Shown: piece by piece, positions 9,415 to 17,544 of the stretch
Layout: each line of letters begins with the position of its first letter
How positions within the stretch are numbered: the stretch's first letter is position 1
NCBI GenBank assembly: GCA_002255925.1
Contig: NKIH01000002.1
Coordinates: 372,001-436,000, forward strand
DNA: 64,000 nucleotides
From: Burkholderiales bacterium PBB6
GTDB taxonomy: Bacteria > Pseudomonadota > Gammaproteobacteria > Burkholderiales > Burkholderiaceae_C
Direction of reading: 5' to 3'
Program-made: the position numbers and the translations under genes
The notes under the pieces: generated by a model
Told to the model about the DNA's origin: nothing
The model's input: only the letters and a program-made list of their open reading frames with translations
The model's database searches: none

Positions 9415-9660
9415 ATGGTGTTTGTGCTTATCGGCGTTCTGTTGTTGGTCCTGAAGCTGCTTGAGGTGGGCGCGGTGGCTACCTGGGCCTGGTGGTGGGT
9501 CTTGTCGCCGTTTGGCGTGGCCCTGGCTTGGTGGGCCTGGTCTGATGCCAGCGGCCTGACGCGCAAGCGCGAAATGATGCGCGACGAAGAGCGCAAGGAG
9601 GCGCGGCGCAAACGCAACGTGGAGAACATGGGCATGAGCCCGACGCAGCGTCGGCGCTGA
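9415..9660 (+). CDS. Small Trp-rich protein (TIGR04438 type)
   Basis: An 81-residue protein with one long hydrophobic N-terminal half rich in tryptophan (WAWWW near 24-28, WWAW near 39-42) and a highly charged Arg/Lys/Glu C-terminal tail. It matches the 'small Trp-rich protein' family TIGR04438, which I recall as restricted to Burkholderiales; no function is known. The ATG at 9415 has a perfect AAGGAG at 9401-9406, which rules out the longer GTG-initiated frame from 9373. It stands alone and is followed at once by a strong terminator. Confidence 0.85.
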   Translation: MVFVLIGVLLLVLKLLEVGAVATWAWWWVLSPFGVALAWWAWSDASGLTRKREMMRDEERKEARRKRNVENMGMSPTQRRR

Positions 9661-9667
9661 GTGAACG

Positions 9668-9695
9668 AAAAAAGGGGCCCCGCGGGGCCCCTTTG
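9668..9695. terminator. Bidirectional intrinsic terminator
   Basis: An 11-bp perfect inverted repeat (9671-9681 with 9684-9694) flanked by A and T runs. It lies between the small Trp-rich protein gene (+) and the end of ilvD (-), so it can serve both. Confidence 0.9.
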
Positions 9696-9702
9696 CATGA
9701 TG

Positions 9703-9747
9703 GCGCCGGCTCAGCGGCGTGAAAGCGAATGCGCCGGCTCAGCGGCG
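9703..9747. repeat. 17-bp direct repeat
   Basis: Two identical copies of a 17-base unit (9703-9719 and 9731-9747, beginning GCGCCGGCTC) separated by 11 bases, just beyond the ilvD stop codon. It may be a local duplication of the 3' untranslated region; no function is evident. Confidence 0.6.
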
Positions 9748-9754
9748 CTGAGCA

Positions 9755-11614
9755 TCAGTCACCGAGCAGCGACAGATCGCGCACGGCGCCCTTGTCGGCC
9801 GAGGTGGCCAGCATCGCGTAGGCCTTCAGGGCGGCCGTCACCTTGCGCGGGCGCGGCAGCACCGGCTTCCAGCCCTCGGCGTCCTGCTCGACGCGGCGAG
9901 CAGCCAGCTCCTCATCGCTCACCAGCAGATTGATGCTGCGGTTCGGGATGTCGATGCGGATCCGGTCGCCCTGGCGCACCAGGCCGATGGCGCCACCCGC
10001 TGCCGCTTCCGGCGACACATGGCCGATCGACAGACCGGACGTGCCACCCGAGAAGCGACCGTCCGTCAGCAGGGCGCAGGCCTTGCCCAGGCCCTTCGAC
10101 TTGATGTAGCTGGTGGGGTAGAGCATTTCCTGCATGCCGGGGCCACCCTTCGGGCCTTCGTAGCGCACGATGACCACATCGCCTGCCTTGACCTTGTCGG
10201 CCAGGATGTCGGCCACGGCCTCGTCCTGCGATTCGGTCACGTAGGCCGTGCCTTCGAACACGTGGATCGATTCGTCGACACCGGCGGTCTTCACCACGCA
10301 GCCGTCGATGGCGATGTTGCCGCGCAGCACGGCCAGGCCACCTTCCTGCGAGAACGCATGCTCGTTCGAGCGGATGCAGCCTTCGGCGCGGTCGGTGTCC
10401 AGGCTGGGCCAGCGGGTGTTCTGGCTGAATGCAACCTGGGTCGGGATGCCGGCCGGGCCAGCCATGTAGAACGTCTTGACGACGTCAGACGGCTGGCGGG
10501 CGATGTCCCACTCATCCAGCGCGTCCTTCATGGTCTTGGCATGCACGGTGGGCACGTCGGTGTGCAGCTTGCCGGCGCGGTCGAGCTCACCCAGGATGGC
10601 CATGATGCCGCCGGCGCGATGCACGTCTTCGATGTGGTACTTGTTGGTGTTCGGCGCCACCTTGCACAGCTGAGGCACCACCAGCGAGAGCCGGTTGATG
10701 TCGGCCATGGTGAAGTCGATGCCGGCTTCCTGGGCGATGGCCAGGATGTGCAGGATGGTGTTGGTCGAGCCGCCCATGGCGATGTCGAGCGTGATGGCGT
10801 TCTCAAACGCCTTGAAGCCCATCGAGCGCGGCAGCACCGATTCATCTTCCTGCTCGTAGTAGCGGCGGCACAGGTCCACCGCCAGGCGGCCGGCGCGCTT
10901 GAACAGCTGCTCGCGGTCAGCGTGGGTGGCCACCACCGTGCCATTGCCCGGCAGGCTCAGGCCCAGCGCTTCGGTCAGGCAGTTCATCGAGTTGGCGGTG
11001 AACATGCCCGAGCAAGAGCCGCAGGTCGGGCAAGCCGAGCGTTCCACTTCGGCCAGGTCGGCGTCGCTGACCTTGTCGTCCACGGCCATCACCATCGCGT
11101 CCACCAGGTCGAGCTTCTTGAACTCCATCACCTGGGTTTGCGGGTTGGCCAGGCGCACCTTGCCGGCTTCCATCGGGCCACCCGACACGAACACCACGGG
11201 GATGTTCAGGCGCATCGCGGCCATCAGCATGCCGGGGGTGATCTTGTCGCAGTTGGAGATGCACACCAGCGCGTCGGCGCAGTGGGCATTGACCATGTAC
11301 TCGACCGAGTCGGCGATCAGGTCACGGCTGGGCAGCGAATACAGCATGCCGTCGTGGCCCATCGCAATGCCGTCGTCCACCGCGATGGTGTTGAATTCCT
11401 TGGCCACGCCGCCTGCGGCTTCGATCTCGCGGGCCACCAGCTGCCCCAGGTCCTTCAGGTGCACATGGCCGGGCACGAACTGGGTGAACGAGTTGGCGAT
11501 GGCGATGATCGGCTTCTCGAAGTCGCCGTCCTTCATGCCGGTGGCACGCCACAGCGAACGTGCGCCCGCCATGTTGCGGCCGGCGGTGGAAGTCTTGGAG
11601 CGATAGGCAGGCAT
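9755..11614 (-). CDS. ilvD: Dihydroxy-acid dehydratase
   Basis: Dehydrates 2,3-dihydroxy-isovalerate and 2,3-dihydroxy-3-methylvalerate to the 2-keto acids in valine, isoleucine and leucine synthesis. At 619 residues it is the E. coli-type IlvD. Cysteines for the Fe-S cluster are visible in [10 protein letters not shown] and in the [19 protein letters not shown] segment. The C-terminal [15 protein letters not shown] and the [14 protein letters not shown] segments are typical. The start at 11612-11614 (MPAYRSKT) has GAGGG upstream. It is about 26 kb from ilvBNC, so this pathway is split between loci. No neighbour on its strand is close enough to suggest an operon. Confidence 0.96.
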   Translation of the reverse strand: MPAYRSKTSTAGRNMAGARSLWRATGMKDGDFEKPIIAIANSFTQFVPGHVHLKDLGQLVAREIEAAGGVAKEFNTIAVDDGIAMGHDGMLYSLPSRDLIADSVEYMVNAHCADALVCISNCDKITPGMLMAAMRLNIPVVFVSGGPMEAGKVRLANPQTQVMEFKKLDLVDAMVMAVDDKVSDADLAEVERSACPTCGSCSGMFTANSMNCLTEALGLSLPGNGTVVATHADREQLFKRAGRLAVDLCRRYYEQEDESVLPRSMGFKAFENAITLDIAMGGSTNTILHILAIAQEAGIDFTMADINRLSLVVPQLCKVAPNTNKYHIEDVHRAGGIMAILGELDRAGKLHTDVPTVHAKTMKDALDEWDIARQPSDVVKTFYMAGPAGIPTQVAFSQNTRWPSLDTDRAEGCIRSNEHAFSQEGGLAVLRGNIAIDGCVVKTAGVDESIHVFEGTAYVTESQDEAVADILADKVKAGDVVIVRYEGPKGGPGMQEMLYPTSYIKSKGLGKACALLTDGRFSGGTSGLSIGHVSPEAAAGGAIGLVRQGDRIRIDIPNRSINLLVSDEELAARRVEQDAEGWKPVLPRPRKVTAALKAYAMLATSADKGAVRDLSLLGD

Positions 11615-11766
11615 TGGGAAACCCTCTTGTTCAGACCGGATGGGGGAGTGCGGGCGGTGCAGCACCTCGGTGCCGCACGCAACCCCCGGATTCTCGCTCA
11701 GCCGGTGACCTGATCAACGCAGGAAGGCGCAAGCCCCCGGTGGCCGGGCGCTTATGATCCCGCCCC

Positions 11767-12591
11767 ATGCTGACGCACCCGCAATTCAATCCGGTCGCCC
11801 TCGACCTGACGCCCCTGGGCCTGCCCATCCAGATTCACTGGTACGGCATCACCTATCTGGTCGCTTTTGGCCTGTTCCTCTACCTGGCTGGCCGACGCGT
11901 GCGCCTGCCCTGGTTCGCCAATGCCGGCTGGCAGCGCCGTGACGTTGAAGACCTGCTGTTCTTCGGTGTGCTCGGCGTGGTGCTGGGTGGCCGCCTGGGC
12001 TATGTGTTCTTCTACAAGCCCGCGTATTACCTGCAGCATCCGCTGGAGATCTTCCATGTGTGGAAGGGCGGCATGGCTTTTCACGGTGGCCTGCTGGGCG
12101 TGATGGTCGCCATGGCCTTGTTCGCCTGGTTGCGCAAGCGCCCGTTCCTGCAGTTGATGGACCTGATTGCACCTTGCGTGCCGACGGGCCTGGCCAGCGG
12201 ACGCATCGGCAATTTCATCAACGGTGAGTTGTGGGGCCGCCAGGCGGATCCGTCATTGCCGTGGGCCATGGTGTTTCCGCAGTCGGGCCTCGACATCGCG
12301 CGCCACCCCTCGCAGCTCTACCAGTTCGGGCTGGAGGGCCTGGCCTTGTTCGTGCTGCTGTGGCTGTATGCCCGCACCGAGCGCGCGCAGGGCCAGGTGG
12401 CTGCGGCTTTCCTGTTTGGCTACGGCGTGTTTCGTTTCATCGCCGAGTATTTCAGGGAGCCCGATGGCTTCCTGGGCTTGCTGACGTTCAGCCTCAGCAT
12501 GGGGCAATGGTTGTGTGTGCCGATGATCGTGGGCGGTGCGGCACTATGGGTGTGGTGTGGCCAGCGGGCCGGTGCAGGGGTGAAAGCATGA
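11767..12591 (+). CDS. lgt: Prolipoprotein diacylglyceryl transferase
   Basis: Inner-membrane enzyme that moves diacylglycerol from phosphatidylglycerol to the lipobox cysteine of prolipoproteins, the first step of lipoprotein maturation. 274 residues with seven hydrophobic segments. The family motif HGGLLG starts at His106, and the Lgt signature [14 protein letters not shown] is near residues 145-158, including the essential arginine. The ATG at 11767 has no Shine-Dalgarno. A TATGAT hexamer (11753-11758) ends only eight bases before it. Its last four bases overlap dnaQ (ATGA). Confidence 0.95.
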   Translation: MLTHPQFNPVALDLTPLGLPIQIHWYGITYLVAFGLFLYLAGRRVRLPWFANAGWQRRDVEDLLFFGVLGVVLGGRLGYVFFYKPAYYLQHPLEIFHVWKGGMAFHGGLLGVMVAMALFAWLRKRPFLQLMDLIAPCVPTGLASGRIGNFINGELWGRQADPSLPWAMVFPQSGLDIARHPSQLYQFGLEGLALFVLLWLYARTERAQGQVAAAFLFGYGVFRFIAEYFREPDGFLGLLTFSLSMGQWLCVPMIVGGAALWVWCGQRAGAGVKA

Positions 12592-13301
12592 GACAGGTGT
12601 TCTTCGACACGGAAACCACGGGCCTGTCGCCCGAGACCGGTGACCGCCTGGTGGAAATCGGCTGCGTCGAGATGATCGACCGCCGCCTGACCGGCAACAA
12701 CAAGCACTTCTACGTCAACCCCGAGCGCAAGAACAGCGAAGAGGCTTTCCGCGTGCACGGGCTGAGCGACGATTTCCTGTCGGGCCAGCCGATCTTTGCC
12801 CAGGTGGCCGACGAGTTGATGGAGTACCTGGCCGGCGCCGAGGTGATCATCCACAACGCCGCGTTCGACGTGGGCTTCATGAACGAAGAGCTGCGGCGCA
12901 TCGGGCGCCCGCGGTTTGGCGAACAGGTGGGCAAGGTCACCGACTCGCTGCTGATGGCGCGTGAGCTGTTCCCCGGCAAGGCCAATTCGCTGGACGCCCT
13001 GTGCAAGCGGCTGGAAGTGGACAACTCCAACCGCACGCTGCACGGCGCCTTGCTGGACGCGGGCCTGCTGGCGGACGTCTACATCAACATGACCCGCGGC
13101 CAGCACTCGCTGGTGATGGACAGTGGCGCCGATGAGCGCAAGCAGGGCGCGGGGCTGACCGTGCAGCAGATCGACCTCACCACCTTCACGCTGCTGGTGC
13201 CGGCGCTCTCGGACGAAGAGACCGCCGCACACGACCGCGTTCTGGGTGAGTTGGATAAATCGAGTGGTGGCAAGACACTCTGGCGAAATGTTGTGGCATA
13301 A
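12588..13301 (+). CDS. dnaQ: DNA polymerase III epsilon subunit (proofreading exonuclease)
   Basis: 3'-5' exonuclease subunit of the replicative polymerase core. 237 residues. The Exo I motif FDTETTGL carries the metal-binding Asp7 and Glu9; Exo II is in [12 protein letters not shown] near residue 86, and Exo III is the HGALLDA segment with the catalytic His and Asp near 150. The C-terminal tail should contact the alpha subunit. Its start codon overlaps the lgt stop codon, so the two are translationally coupled. In E. coli dnaQ is beside rnhA instead; the lgt pairing is a local arrangement. Confidence 0.95.
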   Translation: MRQVFFDTETTGLSPETGDRLVEIGCVEMIDRRLTGNNKHFYVNPERKNSEEAFRVHGLSDDFLSGQPIFAQVADELMEYLAGAEVIIHNAAFDVGFMNEELRRIGRPRFGEQVGKVTDSLLMARELFPGKANSLDALCKRLEVDNSNRTLHGALLDAGLLADVYINMTRGQHSLVMDSGADERKQGAGLTVQQIDLTTFTLLVPALSDEETAAHDRVLGELDKSSGGKTLWRNVVA

Positions 13302-13341
13302 TTCGAAGTTCACCGGGGACGACTGGTTCCAACAGATTCCC

Positions 13342-13416
13342 GGGCGGTTAGCTCAGCGGTAGAGCACTGCCTTCACACGGCAGGGGTCGCAGGTTCGAAC
13401 CCTGCACCGCCCACCA
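13342..13416 (+). tRNA. tRNA-Val(CAC), copy 1
   Basis: A 75-base cloverleaf with encoded CCA. The acceptor stem pairs GGGCGGT with ACCGCCC, the anticodon stem CTGCC/GGCAG encloses TTCACAC giving anticodon CAC (codon GUG), and the T-loop reads TTCGAAC. It lies 40 bases beyond dnaQ and 59 bases before an identical second copy. A hairpin (CAACAC 13422-13427 with GTGTTG 13445-13450) sits in the spacer, possibly a processing signal. Confidence 0.97.
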
Positions 13417-13475
13417 ATCACCAACACTTGGCCCACCGCGCCGGGTGTTGCAGGAACCAGTACCGCCAGAATCCC

Positions 13476-13550
13476 GGGCGGTTAGCTCAGCGGTAGAGCA
13501 CTGCCTTCACACGGCAGGGGTCGCAGGTTCGAACCCTGCACCGCCCACCA
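13476..13550 (+). tRNA. tRNA-Val(CAC), copy 2
   Basis: Identical over all 75 bases to the copy at 13342-13416, again with encoded CCA. The short shared flank (TCCC before the gene) suggests tandem duplication of the tRNA unit. It is followed after about ten bases by a strong terminator, so both copies are probably one transcript. Confidence 0.97.
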
Positions 13551-13559
13551 GGAAATGAA

Positions 13560-13591
13560 GCCCTCAGCAGCGATGCTGGGGGCTTTTTTTT
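13560..13591 (+). terminator. Intrinsic terminator of the tRNA-Val unit
   Basis: A 10-bp stem (13560-13569 with 13574-13583, one G-T pair) with a GCGA loop is followed by eight T residues. Confidence 0.93.
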
Positions 13592-13724
13592 CGCTCATCA
13601 ACGAGCTTTTTCGAAGAGTTCCGCGGCGACGCCCTGTTGCCTGCAAGGCCTCCCCGGCGCCGCTGACGGCGGCGACGCACCGCGTCCTAAACTCGGCTTC
13701 GTCATGTTGGACAAGGATGTCGAG

Positions 13725-14123
13725 ATGAACGCCCCCGCCGCGCCTGAAGCGCTGACCGTGCTCTACGACGGCGCCTGCCCGCTGTGCCAGCGCGAGATCA
13801 GCTACATGCAGGGCTTGGCGGAGGGCAGTGCCGGCAGTGGCCTGTGTTTCCGGGATGTCAGCGCGGCCGATGTCCAGATGCCCGAGGCTGAGCGGGCTGC
13901 ACTGCTGGCGCGCTTCCATGTGCAGCGCGCTGACGGCAGTCGCCTGAGTGGTGCTGCCGCGTTCGTGGCCATGTGGGCGCGCTTGCCGGGTTGGCGCTGG
14001 TTGGCGCGCTTGGCCCGCGTGCCCGGCATCACGCCCTTGCTCGAGGTGGCTTACCGCGGCTTCCTTCGCCTGCGGCCGCGTTTGCAGGCGCTGGCGCGCC
14101 GCGCGGGTTCCGGCCCCAATTGA
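13725..14123 (+). CDS. DCC-family (DUF393) thiol-disulfide oxidoreductase-like protein
   Basis: A 132-residue protein with the signature YDGACPLCQREISY near the N-terminus, the DxxCxxC-type motif that defines the DCC/DUF393 family, predicted to be thioredoxin-fold redox proteins. The C-terminal half is rich in Leu, Trp and Arg, and ends with amphipathic helices. The ATG at 13725 has AAGGA at 13713-13717; the ATG at 13704, 21 bases upstream in frame, lacks a ribosome site. It converges with the FolB-like gene, seven bases apart. No substrate is known. Confidence 0.85.
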   Translation: MNAPAAPEALTVLYDGACPLCQREISYMQGLAEGSAGSGLCFRDVSAADVQMPEAERAALLARFHVQRADGSRLSGAAAFVAMWARLPGWRWLARLARVPGITPLLEVAYRGFLRLRPRLQALARRAGSGPN

Positions 14124-14130
14124 ATCTGCG

Positions 14131-14523
14131 TCAGGCTGCCGTGCGCAGCCTCGCCAGCGTGGCGCCGTCCACATGGGCCCGCACACCCAGCGAGCCTGAG
14201 CCTCGCCGCACGGGGGATTTGCGCAGGGCAATCTCCACCGCCTCGATGGCCGGGCAGCGGGCACAGGCACCCATGATGCGGGTCATCAGGCGCTCCTGCG
14301 TTTCGTAATGTCCGTCCGCTGCCAGCCGTTCAATGTCGACGATGAGCGGGTCGTAGTCGAAGACGTGCTGCATGCCGTCTTCCGCGATCAGCACCAGGGC
14401 CGGGCTGATCCACAGCGTCAGGTCCAGCGCATGGGCGTCGGGCACGATGTCGCCCGGGCCGTAGGTGCCGATGTCCGTCTGGATCACCAGGTCCTTCAAT
14501 TCCACCGTGCAGTTGTTTGACAT
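14131..14523 (-). CDS. Dihydroneopterin aldolase-like (FolB-family) protein
   Basis: A 130-residue protein that aligns by pattern with dihydroneopterin aldolase: an N-terminal strand ELKDLVIQTDIGTYG, a mid segment FDYDPLIVDIERL where the family's conserved Tyr falls, and a C-terminal IEAVEIALRKSP with the catalytic-lysine position kept. The acidic residue that follows the IGxY motif in typical FolB (IGVYDWE in E. coli) appears replaced by IGTYGPGD. FolB makes 6-hydroxymethyl-dihydropterin for folate. This could be FolB or a diverged paralogue; the gene is monocistronic and beside modC, not folate genes. Confidence 0.7.
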   Translation of the reverse strand: MSNNCTVELKDLVIQTDIGTYGPGDIVPDAHALDLTLWISPALVLIAEDGMQHVFDYDPLIVDIERLAADGHYETQERLMTRIMGACARCPAIEAVEIALRKSPVRRGSGSLGVRAHVDGATLARLRTAA

Positions 14524-14640
14524 GGGTGCTCCAGGCTCATCAAGGGCTGCCAGTCTGGCACGGGGTGCACAAACCCACAGCTTGTCGGGCCAAGGCGGGT
14601 ACGGCAGATTGGCGCCTGCGTCGCGGCGGTCAATGCCCGG

Positions 14641-15315
14641 TCAGCGGCTGTCAGCCACGCGTCCGTTCACCACCAGCAGGCGGGTGTCGCCGAATCGTTC
14701 CAGGTCTTCCGGGTCGTGGGTGATCATCACCATGGGCAAGGCGAGCTTGGCCAGCAGCTGCTGCAACTCGTCGCGCATGCGGCCGCGCAGGGCAGGGTCC
14801 AGCGCAGAGAAGGGCTCGTCCAGCAGCAAGGCGCGCGGCTCGTTCACCAGTGCACGGGCCAGGGCCGTGCGCTGGCGCTGGCCGCCGGACAAGGTGTGCG
14901 GCGATTGCTCGGCCACCTCCGTCAGCTCGAAGGCGTCGAGCCAGCGTGCAACGCGTCGGTCGGTGGTGGTGCGGGCGGGGTTGAGCCACCCGCGCTGCAG
15001 ACCAAACGCCACGTTCTGGCGCACGGTCAGTTTCGGGAACAGCGCGTAGTCCTGGAACAGGTAGCCGAACTGGCGCGCGCGGGCCGGCAGGTTCTGCTGG
15101 CTGCTTGAATCGAACAAGGTCGCGCCATTGAAACGAATGTGACCCTGGTCGGGCTGCAGCAGGCCGGCCAGCGCTTGCAGCAGCAGGCTCTTGCCGGCGC
15201 CCGACGGGCCGTGGATGACGGTGCTGCGGCTGGTGGTAAAAAACTGGATGTCGAGCTCGAAATGGCGACCACCATCGCTGCGCACCTGCTTCGTGAACCG
15301 GGCTTCGAAGCTCAT
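14641..15315 (-). CDS. modC: Molybdate ABC transporter ATP-binding protein (short form)
   Basis: ATPase of the molybdate importer. Walker A is GPSGAGKS near residues 36-43, the ABC signature LSGGQRQR near 143, Walker B ALLLDEPFSALD near 162, and the switch His in MITHDPEDL near 198. At 224 residues it ends right after the ATPase domain and lacks the C-terminal TOBE/MOP molybdate-binding domain that makes classical ModC about 350 residues. Its ATG overlaps the modB stop by four bases, so it is the last gene of modABC. The assignment to molybdate rests on the operon partners. Confidence 0.9.
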   Translation of the reverse strand: MSFEARFTKQVRSDGGRHFELDIQFFTTSRSTVIHGPSGAGKSLLLQALAGLLQPDQGHIRFNGATLFDSSSQQNLPARARQFGYLFQDYALFPKLTVRQNVAFGLQRGWLNPARTTTDRRVARWLDAFELTEVAEQSPHTLSGGQRQRTALARALVNEPRALLLDEPFSALDPALRGRMRDELQQLLAKLALPMVMITHDPEDLERFGDTRLLVVNGRVADSR

Positions 15316-15986
15316 CGCCGCACCTCCGGTTGGCGTGACAGCCTGCCCGCCGCCAGCAGCACCACCACGCAGGTGAGGGAGGTGATCAGCACGAGCAGGT
15401 TGGCTTGGTCGTCCTGCCCGGCCTGCACCGCTTCATACACGGCGATCGACAGCGTTTGTGTCTTGCCCGGAATGCTGCCCGCCACCATCAAGGTGGCACC
15501 GAATTCGCCCAACGCCCGCGCGAAAGCCAGCAGCAGCCCGGCCAGCACGCCCGGCCAGGCCATGGGCAAGGTCACGCGGAAGAACACGGCCCACTCGCCC
15601 AGACCCAGCGCGCGCGCGGCCTGTTCGAGCTGGGTGTCTACCCCTTCAAACGCTGCACGTGCAGACCGCATGACGAGCGGAAACGCCACCAGCGCAGCGG
15701 CGATCACCGCGCCTTGCCAGCTGAAGATCAGCGTGATGCCGAAGGTGTCGTGCAGCCAGGCGCCCAGCCAGCCGCGTTTGCCGATGAGCACCAGCAGGTA
15801 ATAGCCCAGCACGGTGGGCGGCAGCACCATGGGCAGGGTCAACAGCGCTTCCAGCAGGTTGCGACCCGGAAAGCGCTTGCGGGCCAGCAGCCAGCCAGCG
15901 GCCACGCCCAGAAACAGATTGAGCGCGGTGGCCCACCCCGCCACCTTGAGCGACAGGGCAAGCGGAATCAGCGCAGACGTCTCCAC
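15312..15986 (-). CDS. modB: Molybdate ABC transporter permease
   Basis: Inner-membrane permease of the molybdate importer, 224 residues, about five to six hydrophobic helices. The LPMVLPPTVLGYYLL segment near residue 51 is typical of ModB, and the EAA cytoplasmic loop (EQAARALGLGEWAVFFRVTL) near 142 contacts ModC. It lies nine bases after modA and overlaps modC by ATGA, so modA-modB-modC is one transcript. Confidence 0.95.
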   Translation of the reverse strand: METSALIPLALSLKVAGWATALNLFLGVAAGWLLARKRFPGRNLLEALLTLPMVLPPTVLGYYLLVLIGKRGWLGAWLHDTFGITLIFSWQGAVIAAALVAFPLVMRSARAAFEGVDTQLEQAARALGLGEWAVFFRVTLPMAWPGVLAGLLLAFARALGEFGATLMVAGSIPGKTQTLSIAVYEAVQAGQDDQANLLVLITSLTCVVVLLAAGRLSRQPEVRR

Positions 15987-15995
15987 AGACCGGCT

Positions 15996-16757
15996 TCAGG
16001 GCTGTGTGAAGCCGTGCCGAGCCAGCACGGCCTGGCCGGCTGGCGAACGCACGAAGGCCACGAACTTGCGGGCGTCTGTGGCGTTTGGGCTGCCGTTGAT
16101 CACCGCCAGTGGGTAGGTGATGGGCTGGGCGGTGGGCACCACGAACGCCGTGCCGACCTTGTCCTTCTGCGTCAGCGCATCGGTGGCATAGACGAAGCCG
16201 GCTTCCACTTCGCCGCGGGCCACGTAGTCCAGCGCCTGGCGCACGTTCTGCGCATACACCGCCTTGGGCTCGATGGCTGTCCAGAGTTTGGCGGCGTCCA
16301 GCGCGCCGCGTGCATAGCGGCCGGCCGGCACGCCTTCAGGGCGTCCGAGCGCCACACGTCGCACCTTGGCCTGTTGCAGGTCTGCCAGTTGTTTCAGGGG
16401 CAGGCCACCCGCCAGCGGCGTGATGAGCACGAGGCGGTTGCTGGCGAAGTTCTGCCGTGTGCCGCCCAACAGCAGGCGCTGCTGCTCGGCCTTGTCCATG
16501 GTGTCCTGATCGGCTGATGCAAAGACATCAACCGGGGCGCCCTTGGCAATCTGGCTCAACAGCGCATCAGAGGCCGCGAAGTTGAATAGCAGCTTGGTGC
16601 CGGGGTGGGCCGCCTCAAACGAGGGTGCCATGTCCCTGAAGGCATTCGACAGGCTGGCGGCGGCAGATACGGTCAGCTCGGCCGCATGACCGGTGATGCT
16701 GACCAGCGTGAGCGCCGTGGCAAGGGCAGCAGCGACGGTGTACGTTCGTGGAGGCAT
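15996..16757 (-). CDS. modA: Molybdate ABC transporter substrate-binding protein
   Basis: Periplasmic molybdate-binding protein. After a cleavable signal peptide (residues 1 to about 25, ending Gly-His-Ala-Ala) comes the ModA start LTVSAAASLSNAF, whose serines bind the oxyanion, then FNFAASDALLSQI and GAPVDVFASAD. The C-terminus RKFVAFVRSPAGQAVLARHGF is typical. The ATG at 16755-16757 was preferred over an upstream TTG because it starts exactly at a signal peptide; no clear Shine-Dalgarno is seen. A ModE-like palindrome at 16826-16855 is 69 bases upstream, indicating repression when molybdate is plentiful. Confidence 0.94.
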   Translation of the reverse strand: MPPRTYTVAAALATALTLVSITGHAAELTVSAAASLSNAFRDMAPSFEAAHPGTKLLFNFAASDALLSQIAKGAPVDVFASADQDTMDKAEQQRLLLGGTRQNFASNRLVLITPLAGGLPLKQLADLQQAKVRRVALGRPEGVPAGRYARGALDAAKLWTAIEPKAVYAQNVRQALDYVARGEVEAGFVYATDALTQKDKVGTAFVVPTAQPITYPLAVINGSPNATDARKFVAFVRSPAGQAVLARHGFTQP

Positions 16758-16825
16758 GGCGCGAGGTCGGGGCCAACAGCCCCGGGCACCATGCGCCGCG
16801 GCTGACGTGCGCAAGGCACGTGGCG

Positions 16826-16855
16826 GAGCGTAATGTACTTCACGACATAACGCTC
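16826..16855 (-). promoter_or_regulatory. ModE-type operator upstream of modABC
   Basis: A 30-bp near-perfect palindrome: 11-base arms (16826-16836 and 16845-16855) with one mismatch around an 8-base spacer. On the modA strand the core is CGTTATGT-N8-ACATTACG. This closely matches the ModE site of the E. coli modA promoter as I remember it (CGTTATAT-N8-ACATAACG). It lies between modA and the upstream DUF3237 gene. No modE gene is in the window. Confidence 0.8.
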
Positions 16856-16872
16856 CTGCCGGAGCGCGGTTT

Positions 16873-17367
16873 TCAGCTGACGCGGTAGACGTCCAACAGC
16901 ACCCGGTCGGCTTCGCGTCGGCCCACGGCCAGCGCCAGCACCTTGTTCAGGTGCAGCCAGGCCGGCGCACCCGTGGTGAAGCGCATGACGGTGCGGAAGT
17001 AGTAGCTGCTGGCCGGCACGTCTTCGCCGCGGGCCAGTTGCGCCATCACCTCCGGCGGGCCGTGTCGCAGCCCGTTGCTCTGCACCTCGATCAGGTCGCC
17101 GTCGTTGGTGCGGATCACGTAGTGCGCCGCGATGTCCAGCGCGCCGTCCTGACGCAGCACCTGCCAATCCACGCCACCCGGCACCAACTCGCCATTGAGC
17201 TCGGGCCCTCGGGCCGTGCCGCCACCGAGCGGCACATAGCGGCGTTCACCGTGCGGCCCGGCACCGAGGCTGACCAGCCCCGCCACCTCGCAGCGGATCT
17301 GCGTCATCAGCGGCAAGGCCGGTGGTGCTGGGGTGTCGTGGTGCGGGGCGGTATTGGCAGCAGGCAT
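16873..17367 (-). CDS. DUF3237 domain protein
   Basis: A small soluble protein of the DUF3237 family, thought to form a beta-barrel. The family pattern is clear: a GERRYVPLGGGTARGPEL segment, then LVPGGVDWQ, DIAAHYVIRTNDGDLIEV, NGLRHGPPEVM and SYYFRT near the C-terminus. The function of the family is unknown. The start is uncertain: ATG at 17365-17367 is given, ATG at 17305-17307 begins closer to the domain, and the frame is open to 17445; none has a good ribosome site. The low-complexity Pro/Ala/His N-terminus favours a shorter protein. It lies upstream of modABC, separated by the ModE-like site. Confidence 0.8.
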   Translation of the reverse strand: MPAANTAPHHDTPAPPALPLMTQIRCEVAGLVSLGAGPHGERRYVPLGGGTARGPELNGELVPGGVDWQVLRQDGALDIAAHYVIRTNDGDLIEVQSNGLRHGPPEVMAQLARGEDVPASSYYFRTVMRFTTGAPAWLHLNKVLALAVGRREADRVLLDVYRVS

Positions 17368-17526
17368 GGCGTGTGTGGTGATGGGGCTTGGGGCGGGTGC
17401 GCAGTGGGTCTGGTGACAGACGGGTGGGGCATGCAGGCCAACCACTATTTACAGCGGTTCAACCGGTGCTGATAGTCAGGCCATCGATCTGCGTTGCCAG
17501 CTTAGGCCCGTCCGGGCTGGCGCCGG

Positions 17527-17544
17527 GTCATCCCTGAAGATGAC
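17527..17544. promoter_or_regulatory. Inverted repeat at the LuxR gene start
   Basis: GTCATC-N6-GATGAC, a perfect 6-bp inverted repeat that includes the annotated ATG (17540) of the LuxR-type gene. Its reverse complement matches 16 of 18 positions of a site at 18439-18456 before the next gene. A candidate operator for the adjacent regulator. Confidence 0.5.
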
